A stretch of 64,000 nt of DNA from DASRDR01 sp035550795 (GCA_035550795.1 DASZOL010000029.1:19414-83413); one strand, 5' to 3'; positions 24,325 to 33,843 are shown, counted from the stretch's first letter. Notes: a model not told the origin generated them from the letters alone. A program made the numbers and translations.

Positions 24325-24975
24325 CTAGAGCGTGACGCCCGCCTTCTGCCAGTCGTCGAGGAAGCGCTTGAGGCCAATGTCGGTCAGCGGGTGCTTGATC
24401 AGCTGCTGGAAGACGGCGAAGGGCAGGGTCGCCACGTCGGCACCGGCGAGCGCGGCGTCGACGACGTGCAGCGGGTTCCGGAGCGACGCGGCGAGGATCT
24501 TCGTCTCGAAGCCGTAGTTGTCGTAGATCTTCCGGATGGTCCGGATCAGGTCCATCCCGACGTGCGAGATGTCGTCGAGGCGGCCGAGGAACGGGCTGAC
24601 GTAGGTCGCCCCTCCCTTCGCGACGAGCAGCGCCTGGTTCGGAGAGAAGCAGAGCGTCAGGTTCGTCCGGAGGCCCTCGCCCCGCAGGACCCGCAACGCC
24701 TTGAGGCCTTCGACCGTCGTCGGCAGCTTCACGACGACGTTCGGGGCGATCTTGGCCAGCTCGCGCCCCTGCTGGACCATGCCGTCGGTGTCGGTGGCGA
24801 CCACTTCCAGGCTCACGGGCCCGTCCACGATCCGACAGATCTCCTCGACCAGGTCGCGGAACGGCCGCTTCTCCTTCGCGACCAGCGAGGGGTTCGTGGT
24901 GGCGCCGTCGAGGAGGCCCATCGCCGCAGTCTCCTTGAGCTCGTTCACGCTGCCGGTGTCCAAGAATATCTTCAT
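24325..24975 (-). CDS. Fructose-6-phosphate aldolase / transaldolase-like protein
   Basis: 216 residues, the size of the short TalC/FSA group. Schiff-base lysine lies in NVVVKLPTT; N-terminal MKIFLDTGSVNELKE and the ATTNPSLVAKE phosphate-binding region are textbook for the family. It either cleaves fructose 6-phosphate or transfers dihydroxyacetone in the pentose phosphate pathway; short sequences do not separate the two. The following minus-strand neighbour is sthA, so both touch NADPH/pentose metabolism, which may be coincidence. Confidence 0.93.
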   Translation of the reverse strand: MKIFLDTGSVNELKETAAMGLLDGATTNPSLVAKEKRPFRDLVEEICRIVDGPVSLEVVATDTDGMVQQGRELAKIAPNVVVKLPTTVEGLKALRVLRGEGLRTNLTLCFSPNQALLVAKGGATYVSPFLGRLDDISHVGMDLIRTIRKIYDNYGFETKILAASLRNPLHVVDAALAGADVATLPFAVFQQLIKHPLTDIGLKRFLDDWQKAGVTL

Positions 24976-24994
24976 GGCCTTCCCCCGTCCGTCC

Positions 24995-25432
24995 TCACCG
25001 GCCCGATCGCCGGGCCGCTCGGGTTTCCGATGTCACGCGGGCGACGGCCGGTTCGCCCGGCTTCACTCGCTCCAGGCGGATCCGCGTGCCGGCCCGGACC
25101 GCCTTGAACACCGCCGGATCCCCCTCGATGCGCCCGAAGACGTTGACGGGGCTCGCTGGACGGCACTCTTCCCCGTGACTGGCCGGCGTCGGTCCGAAGA
25201 AGATGCAGAAGGCCCGGCCGGGCGGCCAGTATCCGAGGGCTCCGAGCCCGACGACGTCCCGCGCGTCGTCTTCCGGAAGCGACACGGGGATCGTGAAGTA
25301 GATCTCGTCGCCCCAGGTCTGGGCCGTCGCCTCGATCGGGAGCGCGGCCCACACGGCCCGCGCCGTCCGCGAGTCGTCCAGGGTGGCCTGCGCCGACACC
25401 GAGCCCGCCGTGATCCGGAGCGTCATCGCCAC
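24995..25432 (-). CDS. Cyclophilin-like fold protein (TM1367-like)
   Basis: 145 residues. The order of strands and the motifs GDEIYFTIPV and GALGYWPPGRAFCIFFGPTPAS are those of the small cyclophilin-like family typified by TM1367 (Pfam Cyclophil_like). Known structures have the cyclophilin barrel but lack proven prolyl isomerase activity. It precedes the aldolase gene by 19 nt and is probably co-transcribed. Function unknown. Confidence 0.8.
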   Translation of the reverse strand: MAMTLRITAGSVSAQATLDDSRTARAVWAALPIEATAQTWGDEIYFTIPVSLPEDDARDVVGLGALGYWPPGRAFCIFFGPTPASHGEECRPASPVNVFGRIEGDPAVFKAVRAGTRIRLERVKPGEPAVARVTSETRAARRSGR

Positions 25433-25612
25433 GCAGCCAGTCTACCGCCCCCCCGCGCATCGCGGCAACCCGCGGGCCCGTGTTCACGCGGTGGTCCGCG
25501 GCCATGGCGAGCGCGCGCCGCGCAATCCGTCCGCCGGTTGACCCCGCCCGGGCCGCCCCCTACCATGGCGGCAGCGAAGACGCGGCACCATGCCGACGCC
25601 CGAGGAGATCCA

Positions 25613-26953
25613 ATGACGCTCGATCAGCTGACCGCGGAGCCCACCGAGCTCCTCCGCACGATGATCCGCAATGCCTGCGTCAACGACGACACCGTCGGCT
25701 CGGGACAGGAGATCCGGAACGTCGCGGCGCTGGAGGACTACTTCGCAGGCTCGGGCCTCACCTGCCGGCGGTTCGAGGCGGCGCCCGGGCGGGCGAGCCT
25801 CGTGGCGCGCATTGAGGGGCGCGACCCCGCCGCGCCCACGCTGCTCCTCATGGGGCACACCGATGTCGTCCCGGCGAACGCCGCGGGCTGGCGCCGAGAC
25901 CCGTTCGGCGGCGAGCTCGTGGACGGCATCGTCTGGGGGCGCGGCGCGACGGACATGCTGAACCTCACGGCGACAATGGCGGTCGCCACGCGGCGCCTCG
26001 CCGTCGCCGGGTTCCGGCCGCGAGGGACCCTGATCTACCTGGCCGTCGCCGACGAGGAAGCGGGCGGGCTCTACGGCGCCCAGCACCTCACGACGCAGGC
26101 CCTCGACGCGGTCCGCGCGGACTACGTCATCACGGAGAGCGGCGGCGTGCCGGTGCCGACACCCTCGGGCCCGGGCCTGCCGCTCACCGTGGGCGAGAAG
26201 GGCGTCAACTGGCGGCGGCTCGTGGTCCGCGGCACACCCGGGCACGGCTCGCGCCCGTTCCGCTCCGACAACGCGCTGGTGACCGCGGCCGAGGCGGTGC
26301 GGCGGATCGTCGCCTATCAGCCGAGGGCGCGGATCCTGGACGTCTGGCGGCGCTACGTGGAGGCCGTCCAGCCCGACCGGGAGCTGGCCGCCGCACTGAC
26401 TGACCCCGAGCGCGTGCTGGACGCCGCCAGGCGCATGGAGAGCCTCGGCCTCGCCCAGATGGCCCACGCGTCCACCCACACCACGTTCTCGCCGAACCTC
26501 GTGCGGGGCGGGAGCAAGGTCAACACGGTGCCCGATCGCGTCGACGTCGACGTGGACATCCGCGCCCTGCCGGGCGTCACGCCGAGCGAGGTGGACACGA
26601 TGCTCGACGAGGCCCTCGGCGACCTCCGGACCCGCGTGACCGTGGAGTCCCTCGGCCGCGAGGAGGGCTCCATCACCGCTCCCGACACGCCCCTGGTCGA
26701 TGCCCTCCGGCGGGTGACCGGTGTGCTGGTCCCGGGCAGCCACATCGTGCCGCGCCTCACGGTCGGCGCGACCGACGCGCGATTCTTCCGCCGGCAGGGC
26801 ATCCCCGCCTACGGCTTCGGCCTGCACTCCCCACGGATCCCCCACGCGGAGTACCCGCTCATGTTCCACGGCAACGACGAGCGGGTCGATGTGGACAGCC
26901 TCCGCCTGTCAGCCGAGATGTGGGAAGCGCTCTGCCGCGAGTTCCTCGGTTGA
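25613..26953 (+). CDS. M20-family peptidase/deacylase (ArgE/DapE-like)
   Basis: 446 residues from ATG 25613, preceded by GAGGAG. Metal-binding motifs MGHTDVVP, GRGATDML and DEEAGG are present, and the dimerisation (lid) domain insertion starts near TVGEKGVNWRRL. M20 enzymes hydrolyse N-acyl or peptide bonds of small substrates. The gene opens a plus-strand series (dehydratase, gamma-glutamyltransferase, BNR protein), which suggests a catabolic role for amino-acid or peptide compounds rather than arginine biosynthesis. Confidence 0.9.
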   Translation: MTLDQLTAEPTELLRTMIRNACVNDDTVGSGQEIRNVAALEDYFAGSGLTCRRFEAAPGRASLVARIEGRDPAAPTLLLMGHTDVVPANAAGWRRDPFGGELVDGIVWGRGATDMLNLTATMAVATRRLAVAGFRPRGTLIYLAVADEEAGGLYGAQHLTTQALDAVRADYVITESGGVPVPTPSGPGLPLTVGEKGVNWRRLVVRGTPGHGSRPFRSDNALVTAAEAVRRIVAYQPRARILDVWRRYVEAVQPDRELAAALTDPERVLDAARRMESLGLAQMAHASTHTTFSPNLVRGGSKVNTVPDRVDVDVDIRALPGVTPSEVDTMLDEALGDLRTRVTVESLGREEGSITAPDTPLVDALRRVTGVLVPGSHIVPRLTVGATDARFFRRQGIPAYGFGLHSPRIPHAEYPLMFHGNDERVDVDSLRLSAEMWEALCREFLG

Positions 26954-27002
26954 GCGCCCGGGCCGGAGGCCGGGTCTCGCCGCGGTGCGGCGCCGCGCGG
27001 CC

Positions 27003-28730
27003 ATGACGACCCCGCAGCTGCGCAGCCAGCGCTGGTTCGGCGGCACCGACCTCAACGGCTTTCTCCACCGCGCCTGGATCAAGGCCGAGGGGTTCTCCGA
27101 GGACGCCTTCCAGGGGCGCCCCGTCATCGGCATCGCGAACTCCTGGAGCGAGGCCACGAACTGCAACGCCCACCTCCGCACCGTGGCGGAGCACGTCAAG
27201 CGCGGCGTCTGGCGCGCGGGCGGGTTCCCGCTCGAGTTCCCGGTCATCTCGCTCTCCGAGCCCCTCATGAAGCCGACGACCATGCTCTTCCGTAACCTCA
27301 TGTCCATGGACGTGGAGGAGTGCATCCGGAGCCTGCCTTTCGACGGCGTCGTGCTCCTCTCCGGCTGCGACAAGACCACGCCTGCCATGCTCATGGGCGC
27401 GGCGAGCGCGGACCTGCCGGCGATCATGGTGACGGGCGGCCCGATGCTGCGCGGGATGTTCGGGACCGAGGAGGTGGGCTCCGGAACGGACGTCTGGCGC
27501 TACTGGGACGAGTTCCGCAGCGGTCGCCTCGACGAGGAGGCCTGGTGCGAGCTCGAGAGCTGCTTCTCGCGCTCTGCCGGCCACTGCATGGTCATGGGGA
27601 CGGCCTCGACCATGGCCTCCATGGCGGAGTCGCTGGGGATGACGCTGCCCGGCAACGCGGCGATCCCCGCGCCCGATTCACGGCGCCTCGCGCTCGCCGA
27701 GGCAACCGGGCGGCGGATCATCGAGATGGTGACGGAAGACGTCCGTCCGAGCCGCATTCTCACGCGCGAGGCGTTCGAGAACGCGATCCGCGTGGACATG
27801 GCGATCGGGGGGAGCACCAACGCGATCGTCCACCTGCCGGCAATCGCAGGACGGGTCGGCGTGCCTCTGCCGCTCTCGCTCTTCGACCAAATCTCGCGGG
27901 AAACCCCGTTCATCGCGAACGTCCGGCCCTCGGGGAAGTACCTGATGGAGGACTTCTTCTACGCCGGCGGTCTTCCCGCCGTTCTCCACGAGCTCCTGCC
28001 GCTGCTCCACGGCGGGGCGGGGACGGTGACCGGGCGGACACTGGCCGAGAACGTGCGCGGCGCCCGCGTGCGGAACCCCGACGTGATCGTCCCGCTGGAC
28101 CGGCCGCTCGGGAAGGAAGGGGGCACCGTGATCCTCCGCGGCAACCTCTGTCCCGACGGCGCGGTCCTCAAGCAGACCGCGGCGTCCCCCCACCTCCTCC
28201 GCCACCGGGGACGGGCGGTCGTCTTCGAGTCGAAGCACGATCTCATGGCGCGGATCAACGACCCGGACCTCGACGTCGACGAGACGCGCGTGCTGGTGCA
28301 GAAGCTCGGCGGGCCGCGGGGCGCGCCCGGCATGCCCGAGTGGGGACAGCTCCCCATCCCGGAGAAGCTTCTCCGCAGGGGCGTGAAGGACATGGTCCGG
28401 GTCTCGGACGCCCGGATGAGCGGGACGTCCTACGGCACCTGCGTCCTCCACGTCGCCCCCGAGTCCGCGGTCGGCGGCCCCCTGGCGCTCGTCCGGGACG
28501 GGGACGAGATCGAGCTCGACGTGCCGGGCCGGCGGCTCGTCCTCCACGTGCCGGACGAGGAGCTCGCCCGGCGGCGCGCCGGGTGGACCCCGCCCCCGCC
28601 CGCCTTCACGCGCGGGTACGGGAAGCTGTTTCTCGATCACGTGCTCCAGGCGCCGGAGGGGGCGGACTTCGACTTCCTGCGCGGCGGCCCGGGTCGAGAC
28701 TGGAAGCCGTACGAACCCACGAGTCACTGA
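27003..28730 (+). CDS. IlvD/Edd-family dehydratase (sugar-acid dehydratase type)
   Basis: 575 residues from ATG 27003. The three cysteines used for the Fe-S cluster in the family are seen in EATNCNAHL (Cys54), LSGCDKTTPA and SAGHCMVMG. Overall length and motifs match L-arabinonate-type dehydratases better than IlvD of branched-chain synthesis, and no ilv genes are near. It likely dehydrates a sugar acid to a 2-keto-3-deoxy acid. It is separated from the M20 gene by 49 nt and from ggt by 12 nt. Confidence 0.88.
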   Translation: MTTPQLRSQRWFGGTDLNGFLHRAWIKAEGFSEDAFQGRPVIGIANSWSEATNCNAHLRTVAEHVKRGVWRAGGFPLEFPVISLSEPLMKPTTMLFRNLMSMDVEECIRSLPFDGVVLLSGCDKTTPAMLMGAASADLPAIMVTGGPMLRGMFGTEEVGSGTDVWRYWDEFRSGRLDEEAWCELESCFSRSAGHCMVMGTASTMASMAESLGMTLPGNAAIPAPDSRRLALAEATGRRIIEMVTEDVRPSRILTREAFENAIRVDMAIGGSTNAIVHLPAIAGRVGVPLPLSLFDQISRETPFIANVRPSGKYLMEDFFYAGGLPAVLHELLPLLHGGAGTVTGRTLAENVRGARVRNPDVIVPLDRPLGKEGGTVILRGNLCPDGAVLKQTAASPHLLRHRGRAVVFESKHDLMARINDPDLDVDETRVLVQKLGGPRGAPGMPEWGQLPIPEKLLRRGVKDMVRVSDARMSGTSYGTCVLHVAPESAVGGPLALVRDGDEIELDVPGRRLVLHVPDEELARRRAGWTPPPPAFTRGYGKLFLDHVLQAPEGADFDFLRGGPGRDWKPYEPTSH

Positions 28731-28742
28731 AGGAGCAGGGGA

Positions 28743-30386
28743 ATGGCAAGCGATCAAGGTCCGGGGTCCCCGCACGGGCGCGCGTTCCGGCCCACGGTGA
28801 TGGGCCGCCGCGGCTGCGTGGCGGCCGCACATCCGCTCGCCGCCATGGCGGGGATCGAGACCCTGCTCCAGGGGGGCTCGGCCATCGATGCGGCGGTGGC
28901 GACGTCCTTCGCCCTTCACGTCGTCGAGCCGTACATGTCCGGCCCGGGCGGCGTGGCCACCCTGCTGGTCTTCCATCGGGGACGGCGCGAGGCTGTCGTA
29001 TCGGCCGGCCGGATGCCAGCGGCGGCGGACCCGGCACGCGTGACGGCCGAGGACCTCAAGGCTGGCCCGCGGTCGATCGGCGTGCCCGGGCTGGTCGCCG
29101 CGACCCTTGGCCTTCACGAGCGTCACGGCAAGCTGCCCCGCGCCGCCGCCATGGCGCCGGCGATCCGCCTGGCGGAGGAGGGCTTCCCCCTCACGGTGAA
29201 GAACGTCGAGTTCATCCGGAAGGCGCGCCCGCAGCTCGCTCAATCGGCGGAGGCCGAACGCACGTTCCTGGTCGGGGGCGAGGTGCCGCGCGCCGGCACG
29301 GTGCTCGTGCAGAAGGACCTCGGCGCCACGCTGCGGCAGCTCGTCGAGGGCGGCGCCGACGCGTTCTACGGCGGATCCATCGCCCGGGCGATCGCCCGCG
29401 CGATGGAAGCGCAGCACGGCTGGATCACGGAGGCGGACCTCGCCGCCTACCGGCCGGCGTGGGGCACGCCGCTGGCCGTCGCCTTCCGGGGCCACGACGT
29501 CTGCGTCCCGCCGCCGCCGACCAATGCGCTCCAGGCCCTCCAGACGCTCCAGATCCTCGAGGGCTTCGACCTCAGGGCCATGGGGCACAACTCGGCCGAC
29601 TACCTCCATCACTTTGTCGAGGCGGCGAAGCTCGCGTCGGCGGACCGGGTCGGCCTGGACGTGATGCGGCCGGACGCGCCCCTCGCAGGGCTCATTGCCC
29701 CCGGCTACGTGGGCCGCCGGAGGGCCCTCATCGACCCGAAGCGGGCCGGCGTGTCCGGCGGCGAGCGATGGAGCTCGGAGCGCCTCGCCAACGAGATCCT
29801 GCCCGGGCATCCGGCTGACTTCGCGAAGGAGCACACGACCCACTTCGCGGTCGCCGACGGGGACGGGACCGTGGTCACGGTGACCCAGACGCTCGGGAGC
29901 CCGTTCGGCTCGGGCGTGATGGTCCCTGGCACCGGCATGCTGCTGAACAACCTTCTCATGTGGGCGGACCTGGAGCCCGGCAGTCCGGCCGCGCTCCGCG
30001 CCGGCGCGCCGATGCAGACACGCATGGCGCCGACCCAGGTCTTCCGTGACGGCACCTTCCTCCTGTCGATCGGGACGCCGGGCTCCTACGGGATCCTCCA
30101 GACGACGCCGCAGATGCTGCTCAACGTCGTCGAGTTCGGCATGACCGTGCAGGAGGCGATCGAGGCGCCGCGCGTCCGCGCGTACCGGGACCGCCTGATC
30201 GACGTCGAGGGTCGGATCCCGGCGCACATCCGGGACGGGCTGGCGGAGCGGGGTCACCAGGTCAACGTGATCGAGGACTGGTCGTGGGTCGTCGGGGGCG
30301 GCCAGGGTATCCGGCGCGATCCGGAATCCGGCGCGCTCCAGGCCGGAGCCGACCCACGGCGCGACGGCTACGCGCTCGCGATCTGA
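28743..30386 (+). CDS. ggt: Gamma-glutamyltransferase-family protein
   Basis: 547 residues. Ntn-hydrolase with the autocleavage/nucleophile Thr in EHTTHFAVAD near the middle; GSPFGSGVMVPGTGMLLNN and GTPGSYGILQT motifs of the small subunit are present. There is no signal peptide at the N-terminus, unlike classical periplasmic GGT, so it may be a cytoplasmic homologue acting on another gamma-glutamyl or acyl substrate. RBS GGAGCAGGGG lies before the ATG. Embedded in the plus-strand catabolic series. Confidence 0.9.
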   Translation: MASDQGPGSPHGRAFRPTVMGRRGCVAAAHPLAAMAGIETLLQGGSAIDAAVATSFALHVVEPYMSGPGGVATLLVFHRGRREAVVSAGRMPAAADPARVTAEDLKAGPRSIGVPGLVAATLGLHERHGKLPRAAAMAPAIRLAEEGFPLTVKNVEFIRKARPQLAQSAEAERTFLVGGEVPRAGTVLVQKDLGATLRQLVEGGADAFYGGSIARAIARAMEAQHGWITEADLAAYRPAWGTPLAVAFRGHDVCVPPPPTNALQALQTLQILEGFDLRAMGHNSADYLHHFVEAAKLASADRVGLDVMRPDAPLAGLIAPGYVGRRRALIDPKRAGVSGGERWSSERLANEILPGHPADFAKEHTTHFAVADGDGTVVTVTQTLGSPFGSGVMVPGTGMLLNNLLMWADLEPGSPAALRAGAPMQTRMAPTQVFRDGTFLLSIGTPGSYGILQTTPQMLLNVVEFGMTVQEAIEAPRVRAYRDRLIDVEGRIPAHIRDGLAERGHQVNVIEDWSWVVGGGQGIRRDPESGALQAGADPRRDGYALAI

Positions 30387-30414
30387 GCGGTTACGGCGAG
30401 GCTGAGGTGAGGCA

Positions 30415-31641
30415 ATGAAAACGCGGCACGTTCCGGTGACGCCCGGCGACGTCGTCCTCCTCGTGGGCACGGCGAAGGGTCTCTTCGTCCTCCGGGCAGC
30501 CGGCCGCCGGCGCCGGTGGGAGCTCGGCGGGCCGTACCAGGCGGGCCGCGCCGTCTACACCGCCGCGCTCGACACGCGGGCGGGGCGCCAGCGCCTGTGG
30601 GCCGGCGTGGCAAGCTTGCACTGGGGGGCGGTCATCTCGCGAAGCGACGACTGGGGCCGGACCTGGCACGAGCCGCCCGAGGCGAATGTCCGCTTCCCCG
30701 CCGAGTCCGGGCTTTCGCTGAAGCAGGTCTGGCAGATCACGCCCGGCAGGGCCGACGAGCCCGACCGGCTCTTCGCGGGCGTCGAGCCAGCCGCGCTGTT
30801 CGAGTCGACGGACGCCGGCGCCACGTGGACGCCGGTCAGGGGTCTCCTCGACCACCCGCACCGCGAGCGGTGGCAACCGGGGGGCGGCGGCCTGTGCCTC
30901 CACACGATCGTCCCGGATGCGACGAACCGCGAGCGGATGTGGATCGCCATCTCGACGGGCGGCGTCTACCGGACCGAGGACGGCGGCCGCTCCTGGGTCG
31001 CCCGGAACAAGGGGATCCGTGCCGAGTTCCTGCCGGACCAGCACCCCGAGTTCGGCCAGTGCGTCCACAAGGTCGTCCAGCACCCGGCGCGGCCCGACAC
31101 CCTCTACGCCCAGAACCACTGGGGGCTCTACCGGTCGGACGACGGCGGCGACGTCTGGCACGACATCGCGCGAGGCGTGCCCTCGGACTTCGGCTTCGGG
31201 ATGGCGATCCATCCCCGCGCCCCCGACACCGTCTACATTGTCCCGCTGGAGTCGGACATGTTCCGCTGCGTCCCCGAGGCACGGCTCCGCGTGTACCGCA
31301 CCCGCGACGGCGGCCGCTCCTGGCACGGGCTCGCCCGCGGCCTCCCGCAGCGGAACGCCTACGAGACCGTGCTCCGCGACGCCCTCGCCACCGACGGGGC
31401 CGAGCCGGCCGGGGTCTACGTCGGGACACGCAGCGGGAAGGTGTACGCCTCGCGGGACGAGGGCGCCTCGTGGACCCTGGTCGCCGACGGGCTCCCGCCC
31501 GTCCTGTGCGTCCGGGCCGTGATCGCGCCCGGGAAGCCGCGCGCGCCACGCCCGCGACGGCCCACGCGACAGCGGACACGGGCGCGACGCGGCCACAGCG
31601 CGGGGAGGCGTCGCCGGCCGGTCCCGCGCCCGGTGCGGTGA
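30415..31641 (+). CDS. BNR/VPS10-type beta-propeller (sialidase-like) protein
   Basis: 408 residues. Several BNR/Asp-box repeats are visible: SDDWGRTWHE, STDAGATWTPV, TEDGGRSWVA, SDDGGDVWHD, TRDGGRSWHG and SRDEGASWTLV. The last about 35 residues are Arg/Pro-rich and unstructured. No signal peptide is apparent, so despite the usual name it is probably not an extracellular sialidase. It ends in a 4-nt GTGA overlap with a MoaD-like gene, a pairing I recall from other environmental genomes, suggesting that the two products act together. Confidence 0.85.
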   Translation: MKTRHVPVTPGDVVLLVGTAKGLFVLRAAGRRRRWELGGPYQAGRAVYTAALDTRAGRQRLWAGVASLHWGAVISRSDDWGRTWHEPPEANVRFPAESGLSLKQVWQITPGRADEPDRLFAGVEPAALFESTDAGATWTPVRGLLDHPHRERWQPGGGGLCLHTIVPDATNRERMWIAISTGGVYRTEDGGRSWVARNKGIRAEFLPDQHPEFGQCVHKVVQHPARPDTLYAQNHWGLYRSDDGGDVWHDIARGVPSDFGFGMAIHPRAPDTVYIVPLESDMFRCVPEARLRVYRTRDGGRSWHGLARGLPQRNAYETVLRDALATDGAEPAGVYVGTRSGKVYASRDEGASWTLVADGLPPVLCVRAVIAPGKPRAPRPRRPTRQRTRARRGHSAGRRRRPVPRPVR

Positions 31642-32000
31642 TCCGCGTCGCCGTCCGGATTCCCGCCGTCCTGGCTCCCCTGGCGGGCGGGCAGCGGGCG
31701 GTGGCCGTGGACGTGCCGGCCCCCGACGGCGGGGCCGTGCCGCTGGTCCGGGTTCTCGAGGCCCTCTGGGCAATCCATCCCGGGGTCCGGGACCGCGTGC
31801 TCACCGAGCAAGGCGCGCTCCGGCCGCACGTCAACCTCTTCGTCGGCCCGGAGAGCGTGCGCTTCAGCGGGGGGCTCGCCACCTCGGTCCCCGACGGGGC
31901 GGAGGTCTCGATCCTGCCTGCGGTCAGCGGCGGCGCCGCTTCGGCCTTCAATCAAGGATCGGATGCGCGGCCGGCGGGCATGCAAACGGCCCAGGTCTAA
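31638..32000 (+). CDS. MoaD/ThiS-family ubiquitin-like protein with C-terminal tail
   Basis: 120 residues from the GTG at 31638, coupled by GTGA to the BNR gene. Beta-grasp fold with IRVAVRIPAVLAPLAGG and HVNLFVGPESVRFSGGLATSVPDGAEVSILPAVSGG. In sulfur carriers the protein stops at this GG; here about 20 more residues follow. If the tail is real, the protein would need proteolytic trimming before activation, or it is not a sulfur carrier. No MoeB/ThiF-type E1 enzyme is in the window. Confidence 0.82.
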   Translation: MIRVAVRIPAVLAPLAGGQRAVAVDVPAPDGGAVPLVRVLEALWAIHPGVRDRVLTEQGALRPHVNLFVGPESVRFSGGLATSVPDGAEVSILPAVSGGAASAFNQGSDARPAGMQTAQV

Positions 32001-32010
32001 GGAGAACGCG

Positions 32011-32904
32011 ATGGCGATCGACGACGTGAAGCGGATCCTGGTGGTCGGGGCCGGTCAGATGGGCGCCCAGATCGCGATGCAGGCCGCCCTCCACGGGTAC
32101 GCGGTCACCCTCAACGACCTCTCGGTGGCCGTCCTCGTGAAGGCGATGGCGGGGAACCGGGGCCACCTCGAGCGCCGGGTGGCCAAGGGTCAGATGAGCC
32201 GGGGCGAGATGGACGCGGCGGTGGGGCGCGTCCGCATCGAGCCGGACCTCGACCGGGCCGCCGGGGACGCCGACTTCGTGATCGAGGCGATCGTCGAGCG
32301 GCTCGAGCCCAAGAAGGAGTGCTTCGCGCGCCTCGACCGGGTAGCTCCGCGCCACGCGATCCTGGCGACGAACTCCTCGACGCTCGGCAACTCCCTGCTA
32401 GCCCCGGCGACCACGCGGCCCGCCCAGTGCGTGAACATGCACTTCTTCTTTCCGCCGCTCGTCATGCGGCTCGTGGAGGTCGTGAAAGGCCAGTGGACGT
32501 CCGAGGCGACGCTCGACACGACCGCGGAGCTGGTGCGCCGCATCGGTCGCGAGCCGGTGGTGCTCCGGAAGGAGCTGCCGGGGTTCCTCGTCAACCGGAT
32601 CCTGCGCGCGCTCGGCAACGAGGCGTACTCCCTGCTCGAGCAAGGGGTGGCGCCGTTCTGGGAGATCGACAAGGCGGTCGAGCTGGGTCTCAACTTCCCG
32701 ATGGGTCCCTTCCGGCTGAGCGACCTGTCCGGCCTCGACATCGGGTACAACGCCCGCCTCGAGACCCACGCGTCGACGCGCGATCCCAAGGACCGCCCGC
32801 CCGCCGAGCTCGAGAAGCGCGTCAAGCGCGGCGATCTCGGCCGGAAGACCGGCAAGGGATTCTACGACTACTCGAAGACGCCGCCCGAGGCGGTCCGTGA
32901 CTGA
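32011..32904 (+). CDS. 3-hydroxyacyl-CoA dehydrogenase (HAD/PaaH type)
   Basis: 297 residues from ATG 32011, preceded by GGAGAA. Rossmann motif VVGAGQMGAQIA near residue 10, catalytic-region NMHFFFPP (the His of the HxFxPxxxMxLvE motif) followed by LPGFLVNRIL, and a C-terminal helical domain ending GRKTGKGFYDYS. It oxidises 3-hydroxyacyl-CoA to 3-ketoacyl-CoA in beta-oxidation or aromatic degradation. Single-domain form, without an enoyl-CoA hydratase fusion. Confidence 0.92.
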   Translation: MAIDDVKRILVVGAGQMGAQIAMQAALHGYAVTLNDLSVAVLVKAMAGNRGHLERRVAKGQMSRGEMDAAVGRVRIEPDLDRAAGDADFVIEAIVERLEPKKECFARLDRVAPRHAILATNSSTLGNSLLAPATTRPAQCVNMHFFFPPLVMRLVEVVKGQWTSEATLDTTAELVRRIGREPVVLRKELPGFLVNRILRALGNEAYSLLEQGVAPFWEIDKAVELGLNFPMGPFRLSDLSGLDIGYNARLETHASTRDPKDRPPAELEKRVKRGDLGRKTGKGFYDYSKTPPEAVRD

Positions 32905-32991
32905 GCCCGGCGGCCGAGTCCGTCGCGGTCCCGGGCCACCCGGAGCTACAGGCGAGACCGGCCGCCCGCCTGCAGCCCCGGGGTCCCAGCA

Positions 32992-33432
32992 TTAGCGCGG
33001 CTGGGCGCCCGCGCCGCTCGGCGCGCCCGCGGTCGACCCGCCGAAGCGCAGCCAGACCCGGCTCGCCACGGCCTTGTCACCGCGCATCTGGTAGCCGACC
33101 GTCACGGAGTCGCCGACTCTCAGGTCCTTCGGGGCAAGCGGGCGGCCGAGCCGCTGGATCTGTGTCTGGCCGTCCAGCACGAACGCGCTCGGACCGGCGC
33201 CCGGCCCCGAGCCCGCCTGCCCGAGATCGATCACGAGGCGGCTGTCGGCGACCGCCTTCACGATTCCGCGCGCGATGCTGAGGGGCACCCGGGCGGGAGC
33301 AGGGGCCGGCGCCGGAGCCACGGCCGGCGCCGGCTTCGCCGCGGGCGACGTCGGAGTCTGGGCGGATGCGACCGGCGCGGCCAGCACCATGCCGACGAGC
33401 ACTGCAGTGAGCTGAGTCTGAACGAAGCGCAT
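32992..33432 (-). CDS. Small exported protein, DUF5666-like
   Basis: 146 residues from ATG 33432 with a strong GGAGGTG RBS. Signal peptide MRFVQTQLTAVLVGMVLAAPVASA, then an Ala/Pro linker, then a compact beta domain (ARGIVKAVADSRLVIDLG...VGDSVTVGYQMRGDKAVASRVWL) with the pattern of DUF5666/OB-like domains. Function unknown. An 8-bp inverted repeat (33443-33450 and 33470-33477) lies 11 nt upstream of its start and could be regulatory. Confidence 0.7.
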   Translation of the reverse strand: MRFVQTQLTAVLVGMVLAAPVASAQTPTSPAAKPAPAVAPAPAPAPARVPLSIARGIVKAVADSRLVIDLGQAGSGPGAGPSAFVLDGQTQIQRLGRPLAPKDLRVGDSVTVGYQMRGDKAVASRVWLRFGGSTAGAPSGAGAQPR

Positions 33433-33843
33433 CGAGCACCTCCACTGTGATGGGTTCACTGCTGCGCCGTCACAGTGCGATGCGCATGCCAATCTGCCCC
33501 TGGCCGGGCCCCGCGCGTCCGGACGAGAACCGGAGGGTGGTCCGGCTGATCCTGCGCGGACTTCGCCGCGGCTCGCGATCGAGCACGGAGCGCCAGGCGG
33601 GCCCGCGCCGGAGCGCCGCCGTCTCCTCGCGCACACCGGTCGTATCGGGCCGTGAACGGGCGCCCTCCTGACAGCACCGAGGAGAAGCGGTCGAGCGCTC
33701 CGCAGGGAGCTGCCGGGAGGTTGCTCGTCGCGACCAGCGGGCGGGGCCCGGTCAGTGGCGGCGGCCATCGCCCGCGGTGCCGACCAGGGCTCAGCGCCCG
33801 GAGCCGGCCGAGGGCCCGAGTCGCTCGCCGGCGTCGCCTCGGG
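33433..33843. other. 411-bp gap without a recognisable gene
   Basis: Between two minus-strand genes. It has GC-rich open frames but none with a start, ribosome site and protein-like sequence. The only structure seen is the inverted repeat CACTGTGA/TCACAGTG (33443-33450, 33470-33477) near the start of the small exported-protein gene. Confidence 0.5.
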
